Shown one piece after another: positions 24,112-32,417 of a stretch of 64,000 nt of DNA. Below the pieces are notes generated by a model that saw nothing but the letters and a program-made list of their open reading frames with translations, did not search any database and had not been told where the DNA came from. The DNA is from AV69 sp963742315 (lineage in GTDB: Bacteria; Verrucomicrobiota; Verrucomicrobiia; Chthoniobacterales; UBA10450): the NCBI GenBank assembly GCA_963742315.1, contig CAVULE010000001.1:186001-250000 (forward strand), in the 5' to 3' direction. Made by a program: the position numbers and the translations under genes. Numbering within the stretch: position 1 is the first letter of the stretch; every line of letters starts with the position of its first letter.

Positions 24112-25284
24112 TCTTCTCGGCTCGGGTTTTGAAGGCGTCGCTTGCGCCGGCGGAGTTTCCTGCTCGGGAATTGGTTTCACCGGCATTCCCGGTTGCAGCA
24201 GCTGCAGGCGCGTGGAGACAACTTTCTCCCCATCTTTGAGGCCGTTCTTTACGATCCGTTTGCCTTCGAAGGTGCTCGCCGTCTCAAGGGTGCGGCGTTC
24301 GATGGTGTTATCGGGTTTCACGACGAAGGCGTATTTTACCCCCTGCTGTGAACTGATCACGTTGTCGGCGACGAGTGCCGCCCGATACGGCGTAGCTCCA
24401 GCAACACGGACGCGAATAAAGAAACCCGGGGTGATGAGGTTAGGGTTCCAGTTTTTTAGAACGACGCGGGCGCGGACCGTTCCGGTGCCGGGATCAAGGC
24501 GATTGTCGACAAAATCGACATACCCCTCATGAGGGAAGTCAGCCTCGTTACCAAGCTCAACCCACGCTGGGATTTTGGCCGTCCGCGCGCTCACGCGTTT
24601 TCCCTGCTCGCTGAGCTTTACATATTTTAGGATCGCGTTCTCGTCCGCATCGACCTTTGCATAAATCGGATCGACCGAGACCACCGTGGTAAGCACATTC
24701 TCCGGCCCTGCGCCCGGTTGGACAAGGTTACCGAGCGTGATGCGCTCATCGCTGACGCGCCCATCGATCGGTGATTTAACTTGCGTGAACTCGAGATTTA
24801 GCGCTGCGGCATTTTCCGCTGCCACGGCCGAGGCCGTCGCCGCAGAAGCACCCTGATAAGTAGCAGCCTTTTGGTCGAACTCGCTCGCGGAGATGGTATT
24901 TTTTGCGCGCAACTCTTTCGCCCGATCCAATTCGATTTGGGCAAGTTTCTCCTGCGCCTGCATGCGCTTGACCTCGGCGGCGGCGCGATCGAAATCCGCC
25001 TGGTAAGGACGGGGATCGATTACGTAAAGCAGATCATCCTTCTTGATGATTGCGCCAGCTTGAAACCGGATCTCAGTAATATAACCGGACACGCGCGGCC
25101 GGATCTCAACCGACTCGACCGCCTCAAGGCGGCCGGTGAACTCATCCCATTCGTTTACCTCTTTCTCGACCGCGGTAACGACGTTGACCGGTAACGGAGC
25201 CTGCGGCGGCGGGGATTTTTTTTTGCAACTGGCTGTCGTCAACAAGATCGACAATAGTCCCACGCCAATAAAAAGGTTTTTCAT
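24109..25284 (-). CDS. RND efflux periplasmic adaptor lipoprotein (MexA/AcrA type)
   Basis: 391 aa. A lipoprotein signal (LFIGVGLLSILLTTASC, lipid Cys near residue 20) is followed by the membrane-proximal and barrel segments: VEIRPRVSGYITEIRFQAGA (lipoyl half 1), a long coiled hairpin (YQADFDRAAAEVKRMQAQEK to AALNLEFTQVKSP), IDGRVSDERITLGNLVQPG (lipoyl half 2), and DNVISSQQGVKYAFVVKPDN in the barrel. It joins the RND permease to an outer-membrane channel in the periplasm. The stop TAA is followed at once by the ATG of the IVS gene. No TolC gene is adjacent, so the channel must come from elsewhere, possibly the TolC-like gene at 55 kb. Confidence 0.95.
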   Translation of the reverse strand: MKNLFIGVGLLSILLTTASCKKKSPPPQAPLPVNVVTAVEKEVNEWDEFTGRLEAVESVEIRPRVSGYITEIRFQAGAIIKKDDLLYVIDPRPYQADFDRAAAEVKRMQAQEKLAQIELDRAKELRAKNTISASEFDQKAATYQGASAATASAVAAENAAALNLEFTQVKSPIDGRVSDERITLGNLVQPGAGPENVLTTVVSVDPIYAKVDADENAILKYVKLSEQGKRVSARTAKIPAWVELGNEADFPHEGYVDFVDNRLDPGTGTVRARVVLKNWNPNLITPGFFIRVRVAGATPYRAALVADNVISSQQGVKYAFVVKPDNTIERRTLETASTFEGKRIVKNGLKDGEKVVSTRLQLLQPGMPVKPIPEQETPPAQATPSKPEPRR

Positions 25285-25335
25285 CGCTCCTTCTTCTCGA
25301 CCAACGCTCTGAAGTTAACGACATTTTCATGCCCC

Positions 25336-25689
25336 TCATAGCGCAATCTCAGGGACGCGCTGCGAATTCATAACTGGTCTTAACTGCGAAAGAATTGCTT
25401 CCTTGTTCGTGGTCCCAAAAATTCCGACGCGCACCTCGCCGCCGCTAAAATACAGGACGGTTGGGAGGCACCGAACGCCGTACCATAACCCAAGGTTAGG
25501 ACTGTGATCGAGTTTGACCCTGGCAACCTTCAGGGAGTCGACAAACTCAGTGGCAATTTCGTCCATCGCTCCATCCAGCATCATAGAAGGAAGACTCCAA
25601 CCCGTGGCGAACTCGACCAGCACGGGTTGGCTGGATTTCAAAACTTCGGTTTCGAAGTTCGCTTCATTGATTTCAGTGATTGATGTCAT
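25336..25689 (-). CDS. Thioredoxin-fold protein lacking the CxxC motif
   Basis: 117 aa. It starts MTSITEINEANFETEVLKSS then QPVLVEFATGWSLPSMMLDG. The usual WCGPC active site reads GWSLPS, so both redox cysteines are replaced. The rest of the fold is intact: MDEIATEFVDSLKVARVKLD, then YGVRCLPTVLYFSGGEVRV with the cis-Pro (LPT) kept. Likely a non-redox binding or scaffold protein. A fragment of a paralog lies at 32192-32310. Close to the RND operon and to the small Cys-containing protein at 25729, but with its own spacing. Confidence 0.8.
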   Translation of the reverse strand: MTSITEINEANFETEVLKSSQPVLVEFATGWSLPSMMLDGAMDEIATEFVDSLKVARVKLDHSPNLGLWYGVRCLPTVLYFSGGEVRVGIFGTTNKEAILSQLRPVMNSQRVPEIAL

Positions 25690-25728
25690 GTTTGCGAGGT
25701 TTTGTGTTTTGCTGATTTATCGGCCTAA

Positions 25729-25911
25729 TTAAGCAGCGACCAAGTTGCGTTCGCTGGATTGGAAACGGCCGATCAGCTCCGCCAGGCGCTGCTCGTAGGA
25801 GTCGCAAGTGGGGCAGTCACCGTTGGGTCTAACCCATTCCGGGTGTTGGTTGCGCAAGTCTTCGTGAATCTGCTGCTGAAGCTCGCTGTAAGAATGAATT
25901 TCGTGGGACAT
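25729..25911 (-). CDS. Small CPTC-motif protein of unknown function
   Basis: 60 aa: a mostly helical protein (HSYSELQQQIHEDLRNQHPE) with one CPTC pair in PNGDCPTCDSYEQRLAEL. It has a GAGGAAAT ribosome site 7-9 nt before the ATG. It could bind a metal or serve a redox role beside the cysteine-free thioredoxin, but nothing proves this. The upstream region carries an AAAATCC-type element at 26008 and a perfect 20-nt palindrome. Confidence 0.6.
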   Translation of the reverse strand: MSHEIHSYSELQQQIHEDLRNQHPEWVRPNGDCPTCDSYEQRLAELIGRFQSSERNLVAA

Positions 25912-26007
25912 GATAATTTCCTCGATAAAGGTTTAGCTCGAATCGCGTTTTCGTTTTAACCCCTCAAGTTATCGTTTGCTGTCACCTTGCCGCGATTGCG
26001 CGTGCGT

Positions 26008-26034
26008 AGGATTTTGCGTTGCCACTCCAGGGGT
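26008..26034 (-). promoter_or_regulatory. AAAATCC element 1, before the CPTC-protein gene
   Basis: On the minus strand a CCCCTGGAGTGG dyad is followed by CAACGC and AAAATCCTACG, then GCGCAATCGCGG. 97 nt from the start codon at 25911. Confidence 0.5.
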
Positions 26035-26041
26035 GATGCGT

Positions 26042-26061
26042 GCTCCCTCGTACGAGGGAGC
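26042..26061. promoter_or_regulatory. Perfect 20-nt palindrome
   Basis: GCTCCCTCGTACGAGGGAGC reads the same on both strands. Possible operator or cruciform upstream of the element at 26008. Confidence 0.45.
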
Positions 26062-26207
26062 TCGAAACAGCAACGAGTAGGTTAAGCCGAGCACGACCGT
26101 TCAGGCCAACCAGCTGGAAGTGAGCGTCGCTATGAGCGCCCACCTCCATCGCCCCGTTTTCCCCAACCGTCGAAATGCGGGATTCTCATCGAGTAATTCC
26201 GCGCGTG

Positions 26208-27062
26208 TTAACTACGTGTTACTTGTGGCAACCCGAGCGACTGCAGCATGTCGGGCGATAGACTTCCGGTTACATTGAGGTTCCTAGCGATTTGATATTT
26301 CGCGACGGCGTCGCGGGTAGCCGGACCAAAAAAGCCATCGGCTGGGCCGCTGTAAAAGCCCAATTGAGTGAGCTGCGTCTGCACGGCTTGGACCGTGGGG
26401 TCAGCCACCGGTACTCCGTTATCAATGGCCTCGGTGTTCTCGGTATCGTACTGCGGAACGTCAGCAGTGTAGTAATCATATGGGTAATAATCGTCGGCGT
26501 AATACGGCAGGTAGTCCCATGGAAAGAATCCGGCATCCAATCCGCACCAGAAGCCGCCGACAAACACAAAGAAGTGACCGTGGTCAAAATGCGCGTGCCG
26601 CCGGTCCCAGTCGCCGTGCCAATTTGAGTCATGACGTTCGGCGATGTGGTCCGTCCGTCCGTTAACGTTCAATCCGCGTTGCGAAACTGTTCGCAATGGA
26701 CGTGCGGAGGAGGAAATCGCGCCACGATTGCGTGCGACGTTTGAAAGCGCCGGGCGACTATTTGTTATCCGGCCGGGTCTCGAAAAGACCGGCGGCCTCA
26801 CCCCTGACATGCCAGTTCTGTCTGCGAAATGCCGGCCTCCATCGGAGAAGCGCGCTCCACCGAAGCTAACTCCACCGCCACGGAAACCGCCTCCGCGTCC
26901 AACTGGCCCCGCGCGGCCGCCCCCGCCGCCGAGATGGCCACCACCGCTAAAACCACCACCACCGAAGCCTCCTCCACCTCCGCCGTGGGGACCCGCCCAC
27001 GCAGCATGAGTAAGTGCGATCGATGTGATGCCGACTAGACTAAGTAATCTTAACTTTTTCAT
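26208..27062 (-). CDS. Secreted Gly-rich protein with peptidoglycan-binding domain (copy A)
   Basis: 284 aa from ATG 27062. The signal peptide MKKLRLLSLVGITSIALTHA then AWA is followed by a Gly/Phe/His-rich low-complexity region (GGGGFGGGGFSGGGHLGGGG and onward), a His/Asp/Trp-rich stretch (HDSNWHGDWDRRHAHFDHGH), a Tyr/Asp-rich stretch and, at the C-terminus, a PG_binding_1 domain (VQAVQTQLTQLGFYSGPADG, then FFGPATRDAVAKYQIARNLN and LSPDMLQSLGL). Probably envelope-associated. A paralog follows on the same strand at 27335, and the copies share upstream and downstream sequence, showing a tandem duplication. An AAAATCC element lies 47 nt before the start. Confidence 0.8.
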   Translation of the reverse strand: MKKLRLLSLVGITSIALTHAAWAGPHGGGGGGFGGGGFSGGGHLGGGGGRAGPVGRGGGFRGGGVSFGGARFSDGGRHFADRTGMSGVRPPVFSRPGRITNSRPALSNVARNRGAISSSARPLRTVSQRGLNVNGRTDHIAERHDSNWHGDWDRRHAHFDHGHFFVFVGGFWCGLDAGFFPWDYLPYYADDYYPYDYYTADVPQYDTENTEAIDNGVPVADPTVQAVQTQLTQLGFYSGPADGFFGPATRDAVAKYQIARNLNVTGSLSPDMLQSLGLPQVTRS

Positions 27063-27108
27063 ACTCAAAGATCGTTACGCTTCCGTTTCGCGGCCATTGC
27101 ACATGCGG

Positions 27109-27133
27109 GGGATTTTCTAGTACCCCGCTGGGG
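27109..27133 (-). promoter_or_regulatory. AAAATCC element 2, before copy A
   Basis: Minus strand: CCCCAGCGGGG, then TACTAG, then AAAATCCCCCGC with GTGCAATGG downstream. 47 nt before ATG 27062. Confidence 0.6.
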
Positions 27134-27334
27134 ACGTGAGCCATAGCGAAGTCACCCGTCGCGAGTGAAGCGAAGAAGCAGTGGCGATTTCATCGAATTC
27201 CTTCTCATTCAACTTGCGCTCCCGTCCGACCAACGAGCCGAAAGTGAGCGTCGCCAAGGGCGCCCACTCCACTGCTTCCCATTTCTCCTACAAGACGTCG
27301 ATTACGGCGTCCTCATGGAGCAATTCCGCACTCG

Positions 27335-27985
27335 TTAGCTACCCATTGGTTGTGGCAATCCGAGGGATCGCAGCGTTGCCGTAGTAAGACTACCGGTCGC
27401 TTTCAACCCGTGATTGCTTTGATAACGGGTGATGGCCACGCGCGTCTGCGGCCCGAAAACACCGTCGATCACACCGCGATAGTAACCTTGTCTGGCCAGG
27501 TCCGATTGGACGGCACCGACCATCGACACCGAATATGGATCGGGGGACGCATCGGATCCGTAATAATCCTGGTCGTCGTACGCATAGTAATCGTCGTAAG
27601 GATAATACCAGGGATCCAGTCCAAACCAGAAACCGTCGTTAAAGACAAAGAACCGATGGTGGAAGAAGTGACCATGGTGCCGATCCCAATCGCGGTGCCA
27701 ATTTGCATCGTGACGTTCGACGATACGGCCCATTCTTCCATTGAAGGCACGACCACTGAATCCTGGTCCACGAGAATGGAATCCTGCTCCGCCGCGGAAA
27801 TCACCACCGCCACGGACGCCGCCTCCAGCCGGCCCAGCTCGGCCGCCACCTCCACTGTGTCCACCACCGCTAAAACCACCACCACCGAAGCCTCCTCCAC
27901 CGCCGCCGTGGCCAGCTGCCCATCCGGCGTTAGCTAGGGCAATCGATGTGATGCCGATTAAACTAAGTAACTTTAACTTTTTCAT
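27335..27985 (-). CDS. Secreted Gly-rich protein with peptidoglycan-binding domain (copy B)
   Basis: About 216 aa from ATG 27985. The same plan as its neighbour: signal peptide MKKLKLLSLIGITSIALANA, Gly/Phe/His-rich repeat, HDANWHRDWDRHHGHFFHHR, Tyr/Asp stretch, then a PG_binding_1 domain (VGAVQSDLARQGYYRGVIDG, then VFGPQTRVAITRYQSNHGLK). The shared start, the shared 3' flank and the shared upstream element show duplication with copy A. A longer frame from 28120 adds no domain and crosses the promoter element. Confidence 0.8.
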   Translation of the reverse strand: MKKLKLLSLIGITSIALANAGWAAGHGGGGGGFGGGGFSGGGHSGGGGRAGPAGGGVRGGGDFRGGAGFHSRGPGFSGRAFNGRMGRIVERHDANWHRDWDRHHGHFFHHRFFVFNDGFWFGLDPWYYPYDDYYAYDDQDYYGSDASPDPYSVSMVGAVQSDLARQGYYRGVIDGVFGPQTRVAITRYQSNHGLKATGSLTTATLRSLGLPQPMGS

Positions 27986-28031
27986 ACTCAAAGATCGTGA
28001 CGCTTCCGTTTCGAGGCCATTACACATGTGG

Positions 28032-28056
28032 GGGATTTTCTTATATCCCGCGCGGG
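28032..28056 (-). promoter_or_regulatory. AAAATCC element 3, before copy B
   Basis: Minus strand: CCCGCGCGGG, then ATATAAG, then AAAATCCCCCACATGTGTAA. 47 nt before ATG 27985, the same spacing as copy A. Confidence 0.6.
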
Positions 28057-28321
28057 AGATGCCCGTATTCCCGCTTGCGAGTGAGAGCCATGCGGCGCCG
28101 CCTTCCGCATATTCTGACATCTCAACCCTGTCCCTCCGCGTGGAAGCGATGCCGGTCTGAATTCAATCGCGGGCTGCGACAGCAAACTCAGCGCGAGTCT
28201 CGCAAAAAACGCGTGGCGATCTGGGCAGAATCTCCCGCCGATTGTTGTTCGCCTAATACGTCCCTGTTCGCGCCTGTCGTCTATTGAGCTGATAGCCGGC
28301 CGCGGCGCATAGAATCCTGTG

Positions 28322-28429
28322 TTAGCTGAATAACAGCCCCAACATCAATGCGACGGCAAAAGCGATAAGAGGAATAAGCAAGGCGAACCACACTGGTGCG
28401 AATTCCATGAAAAAGCGGTTTGTTTTCAT
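28322..28429 (-). CDS. 35-residue single-pass membrane protein
   Basis: From ATG 28429 the product is MKTNRFFMEFAPVWFALLIP then LIAFAVALMLGLLFS, one clear membrane segment after a short charged start. The AAAATCC element 49 nt upstream supports real expression. No known family; small membrane proteins of this kind often accompany stress genes. Confidence 0.55.
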   Translation of the reverse strand: MKTNRFFMEFAPVWFALLIPLIAFAVALMLGLLFS

Positions 28430-28462
28430 GCTCTCAATTTGCGCTCGACGATCAAAGAACCG

Positions 28463-28894
28463 TTACCGCGCGGGTGATGGATTTTCTGATGCCCTATTCG
28501 AGGGGTGCTCCATAAATCTTTTGAAATTGCGCAGATAGCTGTGCACCCGATGCGAGACGGAGCCGTTAAAGCCGGGGCATATTTTTAGGATCACGCAGGT
28601 GCTTCGATTGGGACCTGAGGTGAAAGATACGACACCGGAGGCAAGATAATTGGAAGCTCCTCCGGCCAGCGCTCGCCAAGCGAGTCTTCGTTCGGGTGCT
28701 CGCAGCATGATCTCGAGCACGCCTTCACGCCGCTTTCCATTGAAGGAAATCACGATGGCAAAATGCCCGCCATCCAGCTTTTGCACCTCTTTTACCGCGG
28801 GCATGAATTTCGGGAAATCTTCAACTCGTAACCATTGTCGGTAGACATCGCCGACCGCCGCCCTTACCACGATCAATCCCTGTGCCGCACTCAT
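28463..28894 (-). CDS. SRPBCC (START-like/polyketide cyclase-type) protein, copy 1
   Basis: 143 aa. It starts MSAAQGLIVVRAAVGDVYRQ then WLRVEDFPKFMPAVKEVQKL, the first strand, helix and Ω-loop of the SRPBCC cyclase/dehydrase family. This is followed by FAIVISFNGKRREGVLEIML with RAPERRLAWRALAGG and the C-terminal helix VSHRVHSYLRNFKRFME. It is homologous over its full length to the protein at 32418. The ATG overlaps the stop of a short upstream reading frame by 4 nt. The 3' end overlaps the next AAAATCC element. Ligand unknown. Confidence 0.75.
   Translation of the reverse strand: MSAAQGLIVVRAAVGDVYRQWLRVEDFPKFMPAVKEVQKLDGGHFAIVISFNGKRREGVLEIMLRAPERRLAWRALAGGASNYLASGVVSFTSGPNRSTCVILKICPGFNGSVSHRVHSYLRNFKRFMEHPSNRASENPSPAR
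28478..28505 (-). promoter_or_regulatory. AAAATCC element 4, before the 35-aa membrane protein
   Basis: Minus strand: CCCCTCGAATAGGG, CATCAG, AAAATCC. It lies inside the 3' end of the SRPBCC gene, 49 nt before ATG 28429. Confidence 0.55.
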
Positions 28895-29064
28895 AGCGCG
28901 TGGGTGTTAGGCATTGAACCCCGCGCTTTCATGTCTCGAAAGCGCGCGGCACCATCCATCGCGGATATGTCCAGCGTGAGCAGGGAACCTGTCTCCGCCG
29001 GCGGCGTCCAAGAATCTTGCCTGGTCCCAGCGGCGGAATTATTTCCACGTCGTTTCGTTTTCAT
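28891..29064 (-). CDS. 57-codon leader reading frame before SRPBCC copy 1
   Basis: Starts MKTKRRGNNSAAGTRQDSW and ends with the stop overlapping the SRPBCC ATG (ATGA). Its DNA matches the sequence before SRPBCC copy 2, but there the frames differ, so peptide conservation is weak. It may be a leader peptide giving translational coupling, or just the relic of an N-terminal extension. Confidence 0.35.
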   Translation of the reverse strand: MKTKRRGNNSAAGTRQDSWTPPAETGSLLTLDISAMDGAARFRDMKARGSMPNTHAL

Positions 29065-29124
29065 TTTGGCTGCCGTTCCTTACAAGATTAAAAGCGGCCC
29101 CACTTCTCACCACGAAACAATTGC

Positions 29125-29151
29125 AGGATTCTCAAATCCCCTTTTCGGGGG
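29125..29151 (-). promoter_or_regulatory. AAAATCC-type element 5, before SRPBCC copy 1
   Basis: Minus strand: CCCCCGAAAAGGGG, ATTTGA, GAATCCTGCAATTG. The core has one change (GAATCC). 61 nt before ATG 29064. Confidence 0.5.
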
Positions 29152-29264
29152 ACTGGTGGTGCCAAGAAGGATCAGTACGGTTTAACTCAGCGCTGAACTA
29201 ACTCAGGCATCCGGAAAATCGTCATCATGAAATCGATTTGTAGCGCCCTGCTAAGACGGCAACG

Positions 29265-31358
29265 ATGGAGCATTTTGTGAACGCCAACCGCAATCCCGAT
29301 GGCTTCATCAAACCCGAGCGGGTGCTGGATCGCGGCCAAAAAAGTGAGTCGGGCGAACTGGAGTTTACCGGGGCAGCGATGAACATCACCGCAGCAAAGA
29401 AGGCGGAAGAAAGCATCCGGCAAAACGAAAGGGAACTTCGCACCACCCTCGAAACAATTCCGACTTCAGTCCTGAGGACTCTACCTGATGGCGCGGTTGA
29501 TTTCGTAAATCAAAGTTGGCTGGATTACCTGGGATGCTCCAGGGAAGAGATATTGGGCTGGGGCTGGATGAAAACGGTCCATCCTGAAGATATCGACAAG
29601 TTGCTAAAAAATTGGGAGGAGGCGTTGGCGGCTGGGGAACCTCTCGAGATAGAAGCGCGCTTTCGGCGGGCGGACGGGAAATATCGGTGGTTTCTGAACC
29701 GCACTGTGCCATTGCGCGATGAAAAGGGAAATATCGCGAAGTGGTATGCGACGATCCACGACATCGAGGACCGCAAACAGGCGGAAGAGAAGCTGCGCAG
29801 GAGCGAGGCTTATTTACTCGAGGCGCAGAGACTCGGGCACATGGGCAGCTGGGCAATCAATGTTTCGTCGCGAGATTTCATTGGCTCGCCGGAGTTGCTT
29901 CGAATTTTTGCCTGCGATCCTGAAAAAGAGAAACCGACGTTGGAAATGTTTCGAAAACGAATTCATCCTGAAGATCGTCCGTCCCTCGTGCGAATGTTTA
30001 ATAAGGCCAGAAACGCGAAGACCGACTATGAGATGGACTATCGAATTGTCCTTCCGGATGGATCGATAAGGTACGCCCACAGTGTGGGCCACCCGGTCTT
30101 TAACGCTTCCGGTAACCTGGTCGAGTATGTTGGCACGACCGTGGACGTGACTGAGCACAAATGCGCCGAAGCAGCGTTGCGCGCTTCCGAGCGAGTTGCG
30201 CGCGGACAAGTTGAAGCATTAGCGCAGAACCTCGATATCTTGGCCACCGCGACCGCGCCGAAAAACCTAATCGGCCAAATGCTGAGCACGATCGGACGCT
30301 TTTTGAAGGCGCAAAGCGTGGTTTTGTGGTTGTTAGACGAAGCGAACGATTCGGTCATTTTGCGGGCCGCCGCTGAGGGCGCAAATTTTGCGGCGAGTGA
30401 TCCGGAGCATCCGCTTATTAAGAATGCCTTTTCGTGGAAAGAGGACAAGGTGCTTCAGGAAATTATTTTTACCGGAGCGCCGGTCGTTTGCGAGGACGTA
30501 GAACATGATCCGCGGATCTCCAGCGCCGGGCGCGATTATTTCCGATCAAAGGGAACCAGGAAGTTATTAGCAATTCCAACCTTGGTCGGCGGGCATGTTA
30601 AGGGGTTTATCGGCATTCGCCATGGAGATCGGCCGCCCTACCGGCGGGAGGAGGTCGAATTAGCGCAAGCGCTCGCGCACCAGGCGATGTTTGCAGTTCA
30701 GCTCGATCAATTTGCCGAGCAAAGCCAGCAGGCCGCCGTGCTCGAAGAACGAAATAGAATGGCGCGCGATATCCACGATACGCTGGCGCAAGGTTTCACC
30801 GGCGTAATTATGCAATTGGAAGCGGCCGAAAAAGCAATTGAGCATCATCGCCCAAAGCAAGCAGACGAACATTTGCGATCGGCGGGCGGGTTGGCACGCA
30901 AGAGTCTGAACGAAGCGCGTCGATCTGTGCACGCGCTTCGCCCGCAAGCGTTGAAGAAAGAGAACTTTTGGGACGCGCTTAAAGACATGATCAAAAGCAT
31001 CACGGTTGGAACGGCGCTTCACCCAAGTTTCAAAATGCAAGGCAAGATCAGCCCGCTTCCGCCCTTTTGGCAGGAAAATTTACTGCACATTGGCCAGGAA
31101 GCTTTGGCCAACACGATCAAGTATGCACACGCCCACAAATTTGGAACTCAGCTAATATCCGATCCGAAGAAACTGCGTTTGGAATTTTCCGATGACGGTG
31201 ACGGGTTCAAACCGCAAGATCAACATGATGGTCGGGGCCTTGCTGGCATGCGGGAGCGGGTTGAACAAATGGGAGGCGAATTGAAAATCGCAAGCTCACG
31301 CAGCAAGGGCACAAAGATCACCGTGGTATTGCCCAGTAACGGGAAATCGATGTTATGA
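29265..31358 (+). CDS. PAS-PAS-GAF sensor histidine kinase (NarX/DegS-type)
   Basis: 697 aa, soluble. The N-terminus (GFIKPERVLDRGQKSESGEL then EFTGAAMNIT) is only the end of a PAS domain, so the true start may be upstream or the gene is 5' truncated. PAS1 is at residues 46-172 (ending IHDIEDRKQAEEKL), PAS2 at 175-302 (SWAINVSSRDFIGS, HPEDRPSLVRMF), GAF at about 320-475, and HisKA_3 around MARDIHDTLAQGFTGVIMQL with the phospho-His in ARDIHDTL. A HATPase_c domain follows, with DDGDGF and GRGLAGMRERVEQMGG. It likely phosphorylates the response regulator encoded by the next gene, with which it overlaps by 4 nt. A close paralog forms the end of the giant hybrid kinase at 36883. Confidence 0.85.
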   Translation: MEHFVNANRNPDGFIKPERVLDRGQKSESGELEFTGAAMNITAAKKAEESIRQNERELRTTLETIPTSVLRTLPDGAVDFVNQSWLDYLGCSREEILGWGWMKTVHPEDIDKLLKNWEEALAAGEPLEIEARFRRADGKYRWFLNRTVPLRDEKGNIAKWYATIHDIEDRKQAEEKLRRSEAYLLEAQRLGHMGSWAINVSSRDFIGSPELLRIFACDPEKEKPTLEMFRKRIHPEDRPSLVRMFNKARNAKTDYEMDYRIVLPDGSIRYAHSVGHPVFNASGNLVEYVGTTVDVTEHKCAEAALRASERVARGQVEALAQNLDILATATAPKNLIGQMLSTIGRFLKAQSVVLWLLDEANDSVILRAAAEGANFAASDPEHPLIKNAFSWKEDKVLQEIIFTGAPVVCEDVEHDPRISSAGRDYFRSKGTRKLLAIPTLVGGHVKGFIGIRHGDRPPYRREEVELAQALAHQAMFAVQLDQFAEQSQQAAVLEERNRMARDIHDTLAQGFTGVIMQLEAAEKAIEHHRPKQADEHLRSAGGLARKSLNEARRSVHALRPQALKKENFWDALKDMIKSITVGTALHPSFKMQGKISPLPPFWQENLLHIGQEALANTIKYAHAHKFGTQLISDPKKLRLEFSDDGDGFKPQDQHDGRGLAGMRERVEQMGGELKIASSRSKGTKITVVLPSNGKSML

Positions 31359-32074
31359 CTTCCAAAAAGAAAGTGACCGCGAAGTTTCAGAACCCTGGAA
31401 AGAAACCAACGTCTGTTGCGATGAAAACACCGAAAGCTAACGACACGTCAAAAAAGTCTCGGATCGGCGTACTTATTGCCGACGATCACAGCGTATTACG
31501 CCAGGGGTTGGTTTCGCTAATCGGGTTCGAATCAGACATGAATGTTGTCGGAGAGGCCGGTAACGGACGTGAAGCGGTCGAGCTTTGGAAGCGGCATCGA
31601 CCGGAGGTGACGATGCTCGATCTGCGCATGCCTGAACTCGATGGAGTCGGCGTAATCAAACAGATTCGGGCTGACGATGAGAACGCGCGGATTATCGTGC
31701 TGACGACGTTCGATGGTGACGAAGATATCTACCGCGCCATTCAGGCGGGAGCGAAGGGCTATCTGCTCAAGGACGTTCCGCGCGAGGCGCTGATTGATTC
31801 CATTCGCCGCGTGCATGCTGGGGAAACGTGCGTTCCCGTGCATCTGGCAAACAAGTTAGCGGACCGCGTCGGGAGCGAAAGCCTCAGCGAGCGCGAAATC
31901 GATGTCCTAAAGCTGATGGCTCAGGGGAAAAGCAATAAGGAGATCGGTTCGGTGCTCTTTATTAGTCCTGGTACGGTTAAATCGCACGTGAAAAGCATAT
32001 TCGCCAAGCTCAACGTTAACAGCCGCGCTGAAGCTGTGGCAAACGCCGCCCACCGCGGGTTGATTCAACTGTAG
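31355..32074 (+). CDS. NarL/FixJ-type response regulator
   Basis: 239 aa. A basic N-terminal tail (MTSKKKVTAKFQNPGKKPTS) is followed by a receiver domain at ~37-155: GVLIADDHSVLRQGLVSLIG, phospho-Asp in VTMLDLRMPELDGV, LTTFDGDEDIYRAIQAGAKG and YLLKDVPREALIDSI. The C-terminal GerE domain is SEREIDVLKLMAQGKSNKEI then VLFISPGTVKSHVKSIFAKL. Partner of the kinase just upstream (ATGA overlap). About 80% identical by eye to the protein at 40602, so the kinase/regulator pair was duplicated. Confidence 0.92.
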   Translation: MTSKKKVTAKFQNPGKKPTSVAMKTPKANDTSKKSRIGVLIADDHSVLRQGLVSLIGFESDMNVVGEAGNGREAVELWKRHRPEVTMLDLRMPELDGVGVIKQIRADDENARIIVLTTFDGDEDIYRAIQAGAKGYLLKDVPREALIDSIRRVHAGETCVPVHLANKLADRVGSESLSEREIDVLKLMAQGKSNKEIGSVLFISPGTVKSHVKSIFAKLNVNSRAEAVANAAHRGLIQL

Positions 32075-32191
32075 GTTTGTTGCCGGTTTCTGGTCTGTGT
32101 TCGGATAGCACTACCGTCAGCGTTTCTCTCGGAACCGACGCGTGACTCGGATTCCGGCCAACACCGACATCAACGTGCCGAACAATTCAGG

Positions 32192-32310
32192 TCAGACAAA
32201 GAACTTGATGATTCTGGAATTCAAAAGACACGGCGGTTGAGGAGTCAATTTCAAAACTTCGATCTCGAAGTTCTCTTCCTTGATTTCAATTGTCGGCTCA
32301 TGTTCAGGTC
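32192..32310 (-). pseudogene. Thioredoxin-like N-terminal fragment
   Basis: The frame reads TIEIKEENFEIEVLKLTPQP, clearly related to the N-terminus of the thioredoxin-like protein at 25336 (ITEINEANFETEVLKSSQP). After this it diverges (PCLLNSRIIKFFV) and stops, so only ~25 codons remain. A relic of a third copy region. Confidence 0.5.
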
Positions 32311-32417
32311 TCGTGTCCGATATTTCACCGGGCTGTAACACATACGCGAGAACGTTGCCTTCTTCGCTCTGGACATCTACTAGTTGAGGTCGAAACAATG
32401 TTTCGCGTTCTTCGATC

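Noticed and set aside
22280..24532. Long plus-strand open frames (up to 421 codons) opposite the RND genes
   Set aside because: Arg/Asp/His-rich composition typical of antisense of conserved genes; no domains.
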